DNA of 64,000 nucleotides from Pollenia angustigena (GCA_930367215.1 OV884059.1:241117803-241181802); one strand, 5' to 3'. Counted from the first letter of the stretch, positions 1-11,794 are shown. The notes: generated by a model from the sequence alone, not told the origin. Program-made: numbers and translations.

Positions 1-6
1 TAAATT

Positions 7-116
7 TGTCATAAATGGCTAATAAGTTGCTACAGAAAAAGTAACTATTACCATTTCGTAACAGAACGGCACGGAACAGAACAGAAACAGAAAGTTAAGA
101 CTAACTGAGCCTTAAG
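7..116 (+). repeat. Dispersed repeat, copy 1
   Basis: This 110-bp segment matches 23651-23760 without indels and with only a few mismatches. It carries the phrase GGAACAGAACAGAAACAG. Both copies are in the same orientation. No coding potential is visible, and the element type is unknown. The left end may be cut by the window edge. Confidence 0.8.
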
Positions 117-454
117 TTTAATAAATATTTTCTTAAGTTATTAATCAGGCTGAGGGTATGTATACATACATATATGAATTAAACATACTTGAGATGGTAT
201 TAATATAATATCGACGTTGGACTCATAATTTTCTATAATAGACTTATAAATCAACGTTGTGGTATATATAAGTATATCACAGTAGTTGAATTTTATTTAT
301 GTCTACTCAGTCATATTTAAAATTTCATGAGTGACTATGGGCAGCGAAAAAACAATTGATTGTAGAACTCTGGTGTGCAAGCCAGGCATGCTGCGGCTTA
401 AAATTTTTGTAATCAAATGGACTACAACAAAATTATAAAACAATATATTTTATT
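117..454. other. AT-rich non-coding stretch
   Basis: It contains TA-rich runs around 157-290 and no recognisable gene or repeat end. Confidence 0.5.
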
Positions 455-685
455 ATTAATTGTTTTTTTTTTTTGTTTTATTTAATTGTTTTCCAATACA
501 ACAAGATTTATAATCTTATAATTAAAGTAAAGGATTTTTATATATTTTAATAAGTTTACTAGATTATAATAAAAATAAAGGAAAAATTAAAAAAAAAAAA
601 TTTTTAAAATTAATTATACAAAAATTAATAAAAATAAATAAAAATAACAAAAACATGAAGAATCAAAAATCAAAGTAGAAAAGTG

Positions 686-2164
686 TTATTTTGCGTAATA
701 CTTGAAGAGTTCTTTTTTAAAGTGCAGAGCGTTGCTTATAAGCTGAATGGACGACGGTAGCGTGTTCCAAAGACGGACAGAATGAACATAAAATTGCCAC
801 TCAGATATTAAACTTTGATGTCTGATGTGTATAATGTGATTTAATCTTCTAGAACGTGTAAATTGAATTTTCTCAAAAAGGTACGGTGGTTTACGGGTGT
901 ATACAATTTTGTGTAATAGGATCAAGGTTCTTATTTTTAACAAATTATTTATTGTGACTCCATAGAGCTTTTCCGAATACTGAGAGATATGGTCATATTT
1001 TCTCAAATTACAAACATATCTCAGTATAGAGTTATACGTGGATGTAAGTTTTTTTAGACTTCGTAAGTCACAGCTGGCATATATTTCGCATCCATATAAT
1101 AATGTAGGTATTAAATAAGATTTCGCAAGTAGAATTCGAATATTAAGTGGAGTAATAGACTGGGTGTTCCAAAGAATTCGTAGCTTTGCAAAAGTTTTTC
1201 CAGCAGCAGCATTTATGTGGTCGGACCAGGTGAGTGTGCAATTAAAAGTGATACCAAGATTTTTAGCTGTACATACAGTTTCAATTTTTTGGTTATCAAG
1301 CATTATTAATGGTTCAACAGGTAACTTACAATTTTTCTTAGTTATCACCAAACATTTGGACTTCTTGGGATTTATACATAATCCATTTGTATTTGCCCAT
1401 TCATTAATGTGTTTAAGATCCGCATTCAGTTTTTCCACACAGTTATTTATCTCCATTAAGCCACTACTTATATAAAGTTGAACGTCGTCAGCGTACATGT
1501 GTACATTACAGTATTGTAGTGTTTTTTCCAAATCATTTATATAAAGTGTAAAAAGTAATGGCCCAAGTATTGATCCTTGTGGCACGCCTTTCAAAACAGG
1601 TAACGAGCGAGATGTTTTATTATTTTTGAAAACAGATTGACTTCGGCCTGATAAATACGATGACATTAAACGTGTTGATAAGGAGGAGAAATTAAAAATT
1701 TTTTGCAGCTTAAAGCAGAGGACTTCATGGTCCACAGTGTCAAATGCCTTAGAATGGTCCAGCAGAACAAGGAATGAAATATTGCCATCATCAAGTTTAC
1801 TGCGTATTTCTTCAGATACGTTAATTAGTGCGGTTATACAGCTGTGACTGCGTCGGAATCCTGATTGTATTTTTGCAAATAACCCGTTATTATTAACATA
1901 TTTAATAATTTGCTGATATAGTAATCGTTCAAACACTTTTGATAAGAATGGCAAAATAGCAATTGGGCGATATTCTTTGTTTGATTTTAAGATGGGTATA
2001 ATTTTAGCATATTTCCAGTTTTTGGGATAAACACTCTTCGTGATGATATTATTGAAAATATATGTAATATAAGGTACAATCAACGAAATTATAATCCGTA
2101 AAAATTTCGGATGGATGTTGTCAAACCCAACAGCATTTGACTTAATAGCAAGACAACTCGACAT
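686..2164 (-). pseudogene. Non-LTR reverse transcriptase domain
   Basis: A 492-residue frame carries the reverse transcriptase order of motifs: WKYAKIIPI, RPIAILPFLSKVFERL, QSGFRRSHSC, FLVLLDHSKAFDTVDH, GVPQGSILGPLLF and the catalytic YADD (in HMYADDVQLY). It ends with the RLWNTLPSSI and FKKELFKYY type C-terminus found in CR1/L2/Jockey-superfamily elements. The enzyme would copy its own RNA at a nicked target. The catalytic residues look intact, but the frame is joined in phase to the endonuclease part at 2219-3006 only through one TGA stop. As it stands it is a broken copy. The ATG at 2164 is merely the first after the stop and is not a true start. Confidence 0.85.
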
Positions 2165-2218
2165 AACATCTTGCTCAATTACGCAATTAAAACTAAAACT
2201 ATTACCACGAATAGCAGG

Positions 2219-3006
2219 TCATTGTTCATAATAACTTATATTTGATAAACCATTAGGTAAAATTGTAAACGACTCATTGATTTCATCTATGTCTACTGCA
2301 GTAGCATCAACAGATGTTGGTTTGCCAATACCGATTTCACGTATAGTTTGCCAAGTATTTTTTGATCCAATTGCTGATGAAAAACGACTAGAATAGTACT
2401 CAGATTTTGCACTTTTTATCATCCTATTTACTTCTTTTCTAGCAATACAAAAGTCAATATGGAATTCAGTAGTTTTAAAAATTTTCCAACGTTTATAACA
2501 CAAATCTCTACGAGCAATTGCTGATTTGATTTCTGCATTGAACCATGGTTTTTTTCTAGCGTTTTGCTTAACTGTTTTGACTGGAACACATGTATTAAAA
2601 ACGTTTGACAAATTATATTCCCAGAAATTCAATTGATCTTCAACCAAAGGCATATAATAGATAGAGTTGCAATAAATATTGGATAGCTCAAAGGACACCA
2701 GAACATTATTCATATTCTTAAAATCATAGAAAGTAGTTTTATCATATACATACTGCAACTGGAAATTAAAAGTTAGGAATATCAAATCATGTTTGGAGAA
2801 ACAAGGTACTGATAGTTGGTCATATAAAAGAACTTTTTTCATATCGCTAACAAAAAATAAATCTAATAATGTGCTAGATGTAGAAGTAAAATGTGTTGGT
2901 ACTGTACAATTTGTTGGAACCAAACCAAACGATTTCATATCATTGATAAGATAACTCTCAACGATTAAATTGGAGTTAAAATCTCCACATATAATAACAT
3001 CATCAT
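2219..3006 (-). pseudogene. Endonuclease C-terminal part of the same element
   Basis: The minus-strand frame starts inside an apurinic-type endonuclease: the motif ICGDFN lies near 2970-2985, followed by a segment ending SSTLLDLFFVSD and a KHDLIFLTF segment that takes the place of the usual SDHxP motif. It ends at a TGA (2219-2221). Reading through that stop adds 18 codons and runs straight into the reverse transcriptase frame at 2164, so a single nonsense change separates the two. The N-terminal endonuclease residues are missing because the element is truncated. Confidence 0.8.
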
Positions 3007-3008
3007 AT

Positions 3009-3635
3009 CATAATAAAAACAATCAGTTATGCGTACTATTTTTATTTCACTTTAAATAAATTAGTCATACGCCTTCGTGCACTAGAAAAGATTGCCTTTG
3101 TAATAAAGGATTGTCCAAACAAACCGCACGATATTAATTTAAAAAAAAAAACAAAAAGTTTTCAGAGCATAACCTAAATATTTTTTTATTTTTATAGAAG
3201 AATTTTCTTTGTTTTTTTTTTTTTTTTTTTTTGTCTCATTACTTATTTATTGAATCTTCATATATTAAATATGAACTAACAATAACACAGCCCGACAAAA
3301 TTAAAAAAAGATTTTTGCTTCTTTGAATTTATCAACTGATTCTAGTTAATTTGGGTGCGCTGAATTCAAAACTGTAATCAGTTTGTCAAAAAAAAAAAAA
3401 AAACTCCCAAATTTTTTTTAAATTCAAAGAAGCAAATTGAGTGTTGGCCTGTGTAATTAATCAAATCTTATCCTAATACTTTATTTATGTTCTGCCAGTG
3501 ACAGACAAAAATTTTCTTCGTCACGGGTTCTGTTCACATATAAACATAGGTGCTTATCGCTCATCTAATTGGGTAAGTGCTGCAGTGTCTCTTCTTCTTA
3601 AGCGAGTGTTTGTGCTTTAGAACAATCTACGACAA
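3009..3635. other. Non-coding, AT-rich
   Basis: It holds long T and A tracts and a short inverted pair (about 3314-3332 with 3420-3437, core CTTCTTTGAATTTA). A segment at 3244-3272 resembles the flank of the foldback at 62772-63600. No gene is seen. Confidence 0.5.
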
Positions 3636-3760
3636 TTATGTGTGAAAAAATTATCGGCCAAGTACTCGCTTCGGTGGCACACCTCTATCCGATGGTCCGT
3701 ATTTGCAACGACTCTGAGGTTCAATGTGCTGAATTATCTCATCTTTAAACCCTTGAATTG
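3636..3760 (-). pseudogene. Mariner transposase C-terminal fragment
   Basis: The minus strand reads FKDEIIQHIEP, then DHRIEVCHRSEYLAD. This matches the end of the nearly complete transposase at 19314-20399 (LKDEIIRHI, DHRMEVCRRSRGSHLAD). A few codons between the two motifs are deleted and the frame shifts near the end. It is only the last 40 or so residues, without catalytic residues. No terminal inverted repeat was found next to it. Confidence 0.75.
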
Positions 3761-5825
3761 TTCACAGTAGTATTTTTTTTTTTGGCAAAAAGTCTATTTT
3801 TTACAGTTATTTTTTTAGAAATCTAATGACGCAATTCTGTAGAAAAATTTTTCATTAGTAGAAAACCATGATTTGTTTTCAAAAAAAATAAAATTTTGTA
3901 TAGAAAAGAGTGTGGTGAAGTTATATAAATATTATACAACGAAAACTGGTGAAAATTTTACTACATATCAGTGGTTTATACAATAAATATGGTTTAACTA
4001 ACAATAGTTTAAGAGAATTTTTATTAAAATATAGTATTTTAAATTTAATAGGAAAGAAAATTATTTAAATTACATATGAGCAACTTCACAAATTTACGAC
4101 ACCTAGACATTTTTTTTTTAATTTTTTTTTTTTTTCTGACATCAATGTTGATTTGCGTGTGTATAAACCGAAATTTGAGCATGTGAAATCCGTTCGCGTT
4201 AATCATTTTTATTACACGGCGCAAATTTTACTGCGGTTTAAAGTTAAAAATTAAAAAAAAATATAAAAATTACAGTTTTTGTTAAAATTGAAAAAGGATA
4301 ACGCGTGTGGATAATACCCCTTAAGGGCTTTCTTAGCACACTAAAATATTTGTAAAAGCTTGAATACTTTTTAAAATACACTGGAAAAAAAATATAAAAA
4401 AATTTTTTTTTATCGTGTATGCATATAAAAATTTATTTAAAATTGTTAAACATTTTACAAAATTACGGCTCGTATAAGACATAATTTGCAATATTTTCGG
4501 AAAAAAAACTATTTCGCTAATGGCTTAAGAGATATAACCATTAAAACTTTACCACTCATGAGTTTTTTACCAAATTATATATTTAGATCAGTAATACTCA
4601 AATATTTATTCTTAGAAGCACTCAGCAAAAGCTACTATGATCATAATTTGTTTCGCTTCTCAGTTTTTTTTCAACGAATTTTAGAAATTTTAAAATGTAT
4701 ATTCTGAAACCAAATCAAATATTTCATACAAGGATGCTTTTTGAGGTTAGAAACATTTTGTTTCTCCATAAAATTTTAAATCCTTGAAATTTTTTGTTGC
4801 GTTTTCAATTTTAGTATCAAGCTCAGTAAATTCTTCTATTCGATGTACGTTTGAGCGGAATTGATACAGCGCTTCAATTGTCACAAAGCGAAATGTGTTT
4901 GGAAAAAACTGCCGCTGCACGCGCCAGGGTTGAAAGAAATTATTTTTTTTTGCACTTTATCAGTTAAGTCCGTCGCGAAGAATCTATTTAGATACCTTAA
5001 CATGTGCCCATGACATGTTTTGATATAAAAAAAAGCTTAAAAATAAATTGTTTTTTTGCAAAAATTTTCAAAAGTTCATAAAATTTTTGCGTTTAAAAAT
5101 TTTAAAGTGCGTTTTCGCCTCGGAGGTGCCCTTTACGAAGTTACTCACATCACGCAATACACTAGCCAACTTAAAAGGCAATTCAGATTGTCAGACGCAA
5201 AAAAGATACATTTTTAAAAAATTTACGCTAATTTCTTTTAAGTTTGTGATGTCCGTGATACGTTATTGGTGGGCTGACACCAACTTGATACACCTCAAAC
5301 TTTATAAAATTACGCAGTTTTTTTAATTCTGCGCTTAAAACTCATTTTTATTAAACGGCGCAAAAACTCTATGCAAAATCTTCAAAAATTTCTAAATTCG
5401 AAAAATTTTGGTTTCACTTTAAAACACCATGCAACTTTTCACGCAGCAGCGATATCAAAATTTTTTTTTTATTGGATATATCCTCCAAGTCTAGTGACTA
5501 AATTTTGTATGGGTTTGGATCTAAAAGCTTAAAACTATTACAAAGAAAACGGAATGAATGAAAAAACTCTTGGAAGTTTCAAGTCGTTTTTTTAATTTTT
5601 CGAATTTTAGATGACCACCAATTCTTAAGGTGAGGACTTTTCAACGTAAAACTTTGCACGTCATATCCTTCAAGTATAGTCATCCAAACCCTGTACAACG
5701 TTTTTTTCAATTCATAAAACTTAACGAAATAAGAGCCATAGTATGTCGGTTTCAGCAGGTGCTCAAAAAATTTGAAGTAGCCCATATATAGTTTAAGAGA
5801 TCTGAGCAAATCAAAATGACTCCAA
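3761..5825. other. Long non-coding stretch
   Basis: It is AT-rich with many homopolymer tracts. A short phrase containing ACGGCGCAAA recurs near 4210 and 5350. Short open frames here have no recognisable domain. No gene or element end was identified. Confidence 0.5.
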
Positions 5826-6128
5826 AAAATTTAGCCGCTGTAGGAAAAATAGCCCAAAGAAAAATGGTCCAAAAAAATTAATTAAAAATCGCCCAAAAAA
5901 ATTCGATGTAAAATTGGGCCTGAATTTATATGAAAAGTGACCCAAAATTGTTGGGCTATTTTTCGTACTATTGGGTGATTTTTCGTTTTTTAAATTTGGT
6001 GATTTTTCATAATTATATAAAAAATAGCCCATTTTTTCGGGCATACTATTTGTCTAAATCATTTATTATTACTAAACGACGAATTCCTAAATGTTATTTA
6101 TAAAAATAACGGGACATATTGCAAAAAG

Positions 6129-6870
6129 GTGGCATGTCATAACGTCCAGTGTCATAGTGTCCGTGAACAAACTCGAAAGCATAGCCGGCCTATGACCGGG
6201 CGCAATGATTTTCTCCTCTAATAAAAACAAGTACCGGCTTCGCTAACTAAAGCTTCTCTGCACAGCCGTGGCAAGGATTTTCTCCTCTATGGTGTAACAA
6301 AAACCGGCTTCGCTAACTAAAGCTTCTCTGCCAAGCCGACCTTCGGCCAGGCGCAAGGATTTTCTCCTCTATGGTATAACAAATACTGGCTTCGATAACT
6401 AAAGCTTATCTGCGAAGTCGGCCTTCGTTCGGAAACAAGGCAGATTTTAGAAGCTTTACTTAGCGAAACCGGTTCTTGCTATACTATAAAGGAAAAAATC
6501 CTTGCGCCCGCCCAAAGGCCGTCTGCGCATAGAAGCTTCAGTTAGCGAAGCCGGTTTTTGTTATACCATAGAGTAGAAAATCCTTGCGCCCGGCCAAAGG
6601 CCGGCTATGTCGAGACGCTTTAGTAAGCGCTGCCGGTATTTGTAACAACATAGGGGAGAAAATCCTTGCGCCCAAAAGTGTTTTCGTTATATGTTTAATA
6701 TATGCACCCAGAGAAAAAACAACGAAACCATTTCTAAAACAATGTTGACCATATTGTGTTTAATTTAACCAAATCATTGTCACCGACAACCACATTATGG
6801 TAAAATAAGTTTCTTTAAAAATTGTTTTGTTGGTTGTAACCATAATAAAACGTGTTTTTCTCTTACATTT
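6129..6870. mobile_element. Inner foldback with roughly 80-bp inverted units
   Basis: It begins with GGCATGTCATAACGTCCAG, the same terminus as the complete copy at 59062-59863. Inside are about three units in one orientation (phrases CTCCTCTATGG and CCGGCTTCGCTAAC), a centre near 6419-6450, then about two units in the opposite orientation, then a short MITE. The right terminus seen at 59863 is missing here. Confidence 0.75.
6703..6868. mobile_element. Small MITE inside the foldback
   Basis: About 166 bp bounded by CACCCAGAGAAAAA and a decayed TTTTTCTC end. It matches the better-preserved copy at 59528-59694, which is flanked by TA. It sits at the same place within both foldback copies. Confidence 0.6.
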
Positions 6871-7439
6871 GTAAGTTACTAAATTTATATGAATAATAAA
6901 CACTGTTTTGCAAATTGGGTAATTTTTAACTTTTTTTTTTTTGGAAAAAATTCGTTTTTTCTTTTCGGGTTATTTTTCATGTTCTTTTGGGCGATTCTTC
7001 ATTTGGGCGATTTAAAATTTTTTTTTTGGGCCATTTTTCTTTGGGCGATATTTCCTACAGCCAAATTTAGCATTTGCACTTTTCATTAGAAAAAAAATAA
7101 GTTAGCTCGGTCTACCTCCGTGTTAGTAATACTACTAAATGAAAGTTTGGAATGTTTTCTTTCATTTTATGTAAGAAAATTCTGCGACTTTTTGCGATCA
7201 CTTATAAATTTTGTTATAAAACTCACGTATTTTTTTTGAATATTTGCAATAAATTGCAATGCATATTTAGAATAAAAGGTTATGTATACTTTTAGGCTTT
7301 TACTTTTACTGTTACTTTTTAATAACTGATTGACAGCAATATCGAAAAAGTGCATAACAAAAAAAGAAAAACAAAACCATAAGATTATTTGAAATAATAA
7401 TATTTGCCAAAAAAAGTTTAAGAAAATAATTAAACGTAT

Positions 7440-7861
7440 CCCAATAACAAATGGAGCTTCCAACGAAGCAGGTTTGTAAGGGAGAATCATAAGGGTTTCG
7501 CTTACCATTGCGCTTACGGAAGACATGAATTTTATATGGCGAGTTCCCACTTTGAAGCAATACATTTTTGACACATAAAGCGCATTATTCAGCGCACATA
7601 AATATTGTTGGATGTAACGATCATCTTTTCACACTGAATGTTTTGATACAGTTATTTTTTAGTATTCTCCCTTACAAACCTGCTTCGTAGTAAGGGAATG
7701 CAGTAGCACTTGAAATGTTATTTTTTTTATAAAAGTTGTTGAGAGTTCTTTCACTTACTTTACTGCATTTCTGTTTGTCTTATTGCGTAGCGCATAATTG
7801 TGCGCTTATTTTTTTAAATGTACCTTTAGTGCTTCGCAAAATGGTAAAAATTTTTATTGGG
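7440..7861 (+). mobile_element. 422-bp terminal-inverted-repeat element (CCCAATAA family)
   Basis: The left end is CCCAATAACAAATGG and the right end ATTTTTATTGGG. The flanks are a 2-bp direct repeat AT (7438-7439 and 7862-7863). Inside is a perfect 25-bp inverted pair (7463-7487 and 7665-7689, core GCAGGTTTGTAAGGGAGAA). Relatives lie at 37954-38732 and, inverted, at 47590-47948. It has no coding capacity, so it must be non-autonomous. Confidence 0.8.
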
Positions 7862-7863
7862 AT

Positions 7864-8535
7864 GTAACTAATTTTTAAAATGGGTTCATTTTGTGTTTCA
7901 TATAGTGAATTGTGCAAGGAACTTATAAATTGCAATAATAATGTGGTTTATTAACTGATTTCATAAAAACAAAAAACATGGTGCTTACTATTAATGAAAT
8001 TCAAATTGAGAAAAAATCAGTTTAAAAGCGATTTCTTCGTCACTTTTTTAAACGTTGGGCCGAATCTTACAGAAACAAATCATATTCCTTTATGAAAAAT
8101 TACACTTGGCTAAAAAGTACGTTTCAAAACCAAATAATTAATGTGTACTTTGAATATAATTGAAAATTTTTAGATATATTTGAAGTATCGCTTGCTGATG
8201 AGCAACCTAGTTGTTGCGAAAGAAGCACGTAATAAGGATTACAGAAATTATAGATTAATGTTTTCCAGAAAATGTAGTAGAACTGCAACAAATACTGATG
8301 TTTAGCATCGTTTGCTTGCATCATATAATCCCTATATAAGTAGTATAAGACGTCAACCACGTAAACATATTTTGGAACTAGATGATGTAGTAATTGAAAT
8401 GATAATTTATGAATAAAAAGTTTAAAATGAGTTTAAAAGTTTACTCATTTTGTTTATACTCAAGTAAAATTATTCTTAAATTTTTAGAGTGGGTGGGTAG
8501 AGGACGTGTTCAATTTGGATGAAACTTTATATTTT
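7864..8535. other. Non-coding stretch
   Basis: No gene or repeat end is recognised here. Confidence 0.4.
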
Positions 8536-8537
8536 TC

Positions 8538-8790
8538 TTAATTTTTCTTAACCAAAGGCTCAGAGCAAAATTTCAACATTCTACGAGCACTCCTTATAGT
8601 TTTTGCCAAACATTGTATGGACAAATCCCTCTGTGCCCGATGACGCCGCCAGCCATTAACAGCAGCAAACACATTTTTCACATGTCCTACAGAACAGGTT
8701 TGCTTAAATTTGCTTACAATTCTTCCGATTGTGGACACGTTAGGTCGATTATGCTAACCAAAAAAATCAAGAAGTGCACGAAAGATCTTT
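8538..8790 (-). pseudogene. Internally deleted mariner transposase
   Basis: The minus strand reads RALLDFFG, a stop, HNRPNVSTIGRIVSKFKQTCSV. This matches the N-terminal DNA-binding part of the 19314 transposase (RALRDFFGQFDRPNVRTIAKIVEKFEQTGSV). It then jumps directly to GWRRHRA, which is the out-of-frame reading of the later AGGIIGP region. About 400 bp encoding the first catalytic Asp are missing. The relic at 60250-60560 shows a deletion at nearly the same place. Confidence 0.75.
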
Positions 8791-8814
8791 TTTGAATTTA
8801 AAATTAAATTACTT

Positions 8815-8935
8815 TTTAATTATTTTTTACTAAGATTTTTGTATGACGTGCTAAATTCCCAATTTTTCATATTTGATATAAATTCACTGAAATTTATTGT
8901 TGAGGGAAGGCTAGCTTCTATGCGCATTTCACTGG
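8815..8935. repeat. Dispersed repeat with a CAACAATAAAT core
   Basis: A 70-120-bp segment recurs, in either orientation, near 14420-14500, 25275-25335, 25845-25890 and 36595-36695. Shared phrases are ATTTATTGTTGA and the adjacent GCACGACATAC-like stretch. It often lies next to mariner remains, so it could be mariner-derived flank. The identity is unknown. Confidence 0.55.
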
Positions 8936-9171
8936 TTGCTTAGCCCAGATCATCAGGAAACCTTTTCCAAAGATTTTAGAAAATCTAAAAATATTATACA
9001 AATAAAACCCTAAAGCGAATAAGAATTCCAAACACTCAAAGTCTTACTTGTAACAATATCAAAGCTCAAACAAAACACCAACAATAAACAGTGAGTTTAT
9101 CTTTTCTTACATCCCCCTACAATTGGTTGGATTCTTTCCGACTCGAATTGTAGTTGTAAGTGGGTATATTT

Positions 9172-9440
9172 ACTTTTTATACCCTTCACCGAAGGTAAGA
9201 GGGTATATATAACTTTGTCATTCCGTTTGTATGTTCCACAATATTGATCCTACACCCTATAAAGTATATATATTCTGGGTCCTTATGAAAAGCGAAGTTC
9301 AAAACCGGTTGTCTCTTATTTAAAAAAAAAATATTTACCAGTTTTATTTAGTTTTTGTCTAGTTGCTCTGTATTCTGCTCGCAAAATGGTGAAGGGTATA
9401 TAAGATTCGGCACAGCCGAATATAGCACTCTTACTTGTTT
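9172..9440 (+). repeat. Mini-me-like dispersed repeat
   Basis: It starts TTTTTATACCCTTCACCG, contains CATTCCGTTTGTATGTTCC, TAAAGTATATATATTCTGGG and GAAGTTCAAA, and ends with GGGTATATAAGATTCGGC, CAGCCGAATATAGC and ACTTGTTT. Copies of the same family are at 20960-21320 (inverted), 30785-31085, 48050-48580 and 55555-56095. This layout resembles mini-me elements of Diptera, known for GTCY tetranucleotide runs. The name is inference. Confidence 0.65.
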
Positions 9441-10319
9441 GAAATAAAATTTGATATAATTGATATAATATATGCAGATTAATTGTAAATATTTTTTTCT
9501 GAATAATTTCATAAATTTTTTTCCCGCAAGATTCAGTTTTTCTTTTGTTTTTTGTTTTTAATTATGAATACAATTTAAATATGTATAATTTTGTGGCCTG
9601 ATAACATTATTAGCCAACAAGCCGGAGTCGGAAAATAAAATTCATGTAAGAACTTAAATGCAAAGCCCTAAATGCATTTCAATAAAGTTACTTTCTTTCG
9701 CGTCATTTGCTTTTTTTTAATTTATGTTTGTTAAATTATTTGATTGCATATTTTCACTTTCGAGATTTAATCTGTAGATAAAAGCGAATTACATTTTTAA
9801 TCACAGATATTCAGTAATTTTATATACTAAAATGTTTAAAGATAAAATAGGAAAACTGTTATATGAGCGTGAAATAGTCAATATTGGGAAAGACAAAGGC
9901 CATAATTTTACTCTGGATTGGACAATTAAATAGGCTTATCTTGAAAATGTCTTGGTTAGTCATGTTAAGCAAAAAAAGGTTGGTTGAAAGTCTTTTGGCT
10001 CTGGTGAAGAACTTAAAATCAATGTCTCTTCTGCTCACAATCAAAGTCTTTTGAAAGCCTTATCTTCAATTTACTATTTCGTTACAATGTGGTAAATTCT
10101 ATCTGAAGTGCCTTAAATCAAATGGAAAAAACATCTCTTAAAGGAACGACTCTTCCCGAAGAATTAAAAATAAGTGCTACTAACACTAGTACAGAAAATG
10201 GTCGCAATAGTATGAAGACCCAACTAATAATGATTTTGAAGTCCAAAAAAAAACCTAGGACGAGTGGAATAAACAGTGAAACAACAGGTCATTAGACAGC
10301 GAAATAGGCATATAAAAGC
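9441..10319. other. Non-coding stretch
   Basis: No gene or repeat end is recognised. A GC-poor short open frame on the minus strand near 9860-10040 has no recognisable domain. Confidence 0.4.
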
Positions 10320-10561
10320 TACCCAGCAAAAACTTACATTGCAAAGTAATGAGTTAAAAAGCTAATATAACGACTCTTCACTACTTATACATTAGCATTT
10401 TAACTCATTATTTTAACACGGTGATGTCATTGGAGCCAAGTACTTACCACCCTCGCTTACAAATAGGGAGTTAAATAAGTCATTACCACATTCGCTTACA
10501 AATAGGGACTTAAATAAGTTATTACTCCGATGTCACCAAAATTACAACTAACATGTCATGA

Positions 10562-10779
10562 CTTTAAAAAAAATTTTTTTTTATTATTTTTTTTAAATTA
10601 TTTTTTTTCTATTTTTTCTTATTTTATTTTACTTTACTTTATGTTTTTTTTTTCTATTTTTTCTCATTTTATTTTATTTTGTTTTATTTTTTATTTTTTT
10701 TTTTCTGTCTCTGGCGGGATTCGATCGCGCAACCTCGGTGCTGATAGACTAGCTCACTACCAGCTAGTCTACCGGGGCA
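10562..10779 (-). mobile_element. tRNA-headed SINE-like unit, copy 1
   Basis: On the minus strand a tRNA-like head (10779-10707) contains a D-arm-like hairpin with a 10-bp stem (TAGACTAGCT, loop GGTAGTG, AGCTAGTCTA). A B-box-like GATCGAATCCCGCC follows. After AGAGACAG comes about 145 bp of A-rich tail (AAATAAAA runs). This order, tRNA head then A-rich tail, is the SINE layout. Plus-strand open frames here merely translate the T-rich tail. Confidence 0.6.
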
Positions 10780-10979
10780 GTGTAGTTTTTGTATAAAAAA
10801 ACGACGTTTTTACTCAATTAAGAGCGTAAATATGAGATTAAATTATTGGAGGCAACTACTTACCACCCTCGCTTACAAATAGGGAGTTAAATAAGTCATT
10901 ACCACATTCGCTTACAAATAGGGACTTAAATAAGTTAATACTCCGATGTCAACAAAATTACAACTAACATGTCATGACT

Positions 10980-11191
10980 TTAAAAAAATTTTTTTTTTAT
11001 TATTTTTTTTAAATTATTTTTTTTCTATTTTTTCTTATTTTATTTTACTTTACTTTATGTTTTTTTTTTCTATTTTTTCTCATTTTATTTTATTTTGTTT
11101 TATTTTTTATTTTTTTCTGTCTCTGGCGGGATTCGATCGCGCAACCTCGGTGCTGATAGACTAGCTCACTACCAGCTAGTCTACCGGGGCA
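10980..11191 (-). mobile_element. tRNA-headed SINE-like unit, copy 2
   Basis: Tandem duplicate of the unit at 10562-10779 with the same hairpin and B-box-like segment (head 11191-11121). Its A-rich tail is slightly shorter. It was carried along by the array duplication rather than inserted independently. Confidence 0.6.
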
Positions 11192-11794
11192 GTGTAGTTT
11201 TTGTATAAAAAAACGATGTTTTTTACTCAATTAAGAGCGTAAATATGAGATTAAATTATTGGAGGCAACTACTTACCACCCTCGCTTACAAATAGGGAGT
11301 TAAATAAGTCATTACCACATTCGCTTACAAATAGGGAGTTAAATAAGTCATTACCACATTCGCTTACAAATAGGGACTTAAATAACTTATTACTCCGATG
11401 TCACCAAAATTACAACTAACATGTCATGACTATAAAATTGCAGTACAGCATAATTTTTCTTATTCAAATTTATTACAAATTGTTTTTTTATTTATAATAA
11501 AAAAAAAACAAATTGTAAGAACAAATATTTTAAATCAATTTGTATTAGATTTGAAAAAACTTCAACCGTAGATGCATTTTATTACGAATGAATTATAAAT
11601 TTCGTTAATCAACTCATACACAAGTACTTAGGTATCAGATTATATGTCAGCCATTACCAAACTACTTCTATGTAATGCAGATGGTATGAAGTAGTCATTG
11701 AAAAGTAAGTTGTTCAGTAATGGCAAGTCATTACCAAGTTTTTGCTGGGTAAGTAGTTTTATTCTCCAGAAAGTAATTCCACGAGATTACCTTG

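Larger units (their letters stand above)
455..3008 (-). mobile_element. 5'-truncated non-LTR retrotransposon (CR1/Jockey-like)
   Basis: The minus strand reads endonuclease C-terminal part, linker, reverse transcriptase, then an A-rich 3' end. The run of T on the plus strand near 459-475 could be the poly(A) tail; a 3' end nearer 600 is also possible. The open frame stops matching near 3006, just upstream of the endonuclease GDFN motif, so the element is 5'-truncated as is usual for this class. A related but more decayed reverse transcriptase lies at 37770-38960. The clade call is inference. Confidence 0.8.
5826..7073. mobile_element. Outer foldback element with GCCC/GGGC repeat arms
   Basis: The left arm (about 5826-6045) and right arm (about 6893-7073) are inverted copies. 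Both carry GCTGTAGGAAA at the tip and repeated phrases like GCCCAAAAAAA and GGGCGATTTTTC. Between them sits a second, unrelated foldback (6129-6870). The outer arms look like an element into which the inner one jumped. The arms are imperfect and the exact ends are uncertain. Confidence 0.6.
10441..11435 (+). repeat. Tandem array, unit about 415 bp
   Basis: Units start at 10441, 10857 and 11270 (phrase TACTTACCACCCTCGC), giving periods of 416 and 413 bp; the third unit is partial. Within each unit a 38-40-bp subrepeat (CGCTTACAAATAGGGA plus GTTAAATAAGTCATTACC) occurs two or three times. Copies are almost identical, suggesting recent duplication. Confidence 0.9.
10322..11749 (+). mobile_element. 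1.43-kb terminal-inverted-repeat element carrying a tandem array
   Basis: The ends are CCCAGCAAAAACTT (10322-10335) and its exact reverse complement (11736-11749), flanked by TA on both sides (10320-10321 and 11750-11751). GTAATGA and TCATTAC motifs recur in both subterminal regions and in the interior. The interior is a tandem array of about 415 bp, each full unit containing a tRNA-like SINE head. There is no transposase. Confidence 0.8.

Noticed and set aside
6129..6870. CRISPR-like array of regularly spaced repeats
   Set aside because: The repeats are about 80 bp, contiguous without unique spacers, inverted in the second half, and the genome is a fly.
10707..10779. A functional tRNA gene
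   Set aside because: It has a hairpin and a B-box-like segment but no acceptor stem pairing; a second identical copy sits in the tandem array with an A-rich tail, fitting a SINE.
10530..11164. Two hydrophobic Phe-rich open frames resembling membrane peptides
   Set aside because: They are translations of the T-rich strand of the SINE tail and are duplicated only because the array is.
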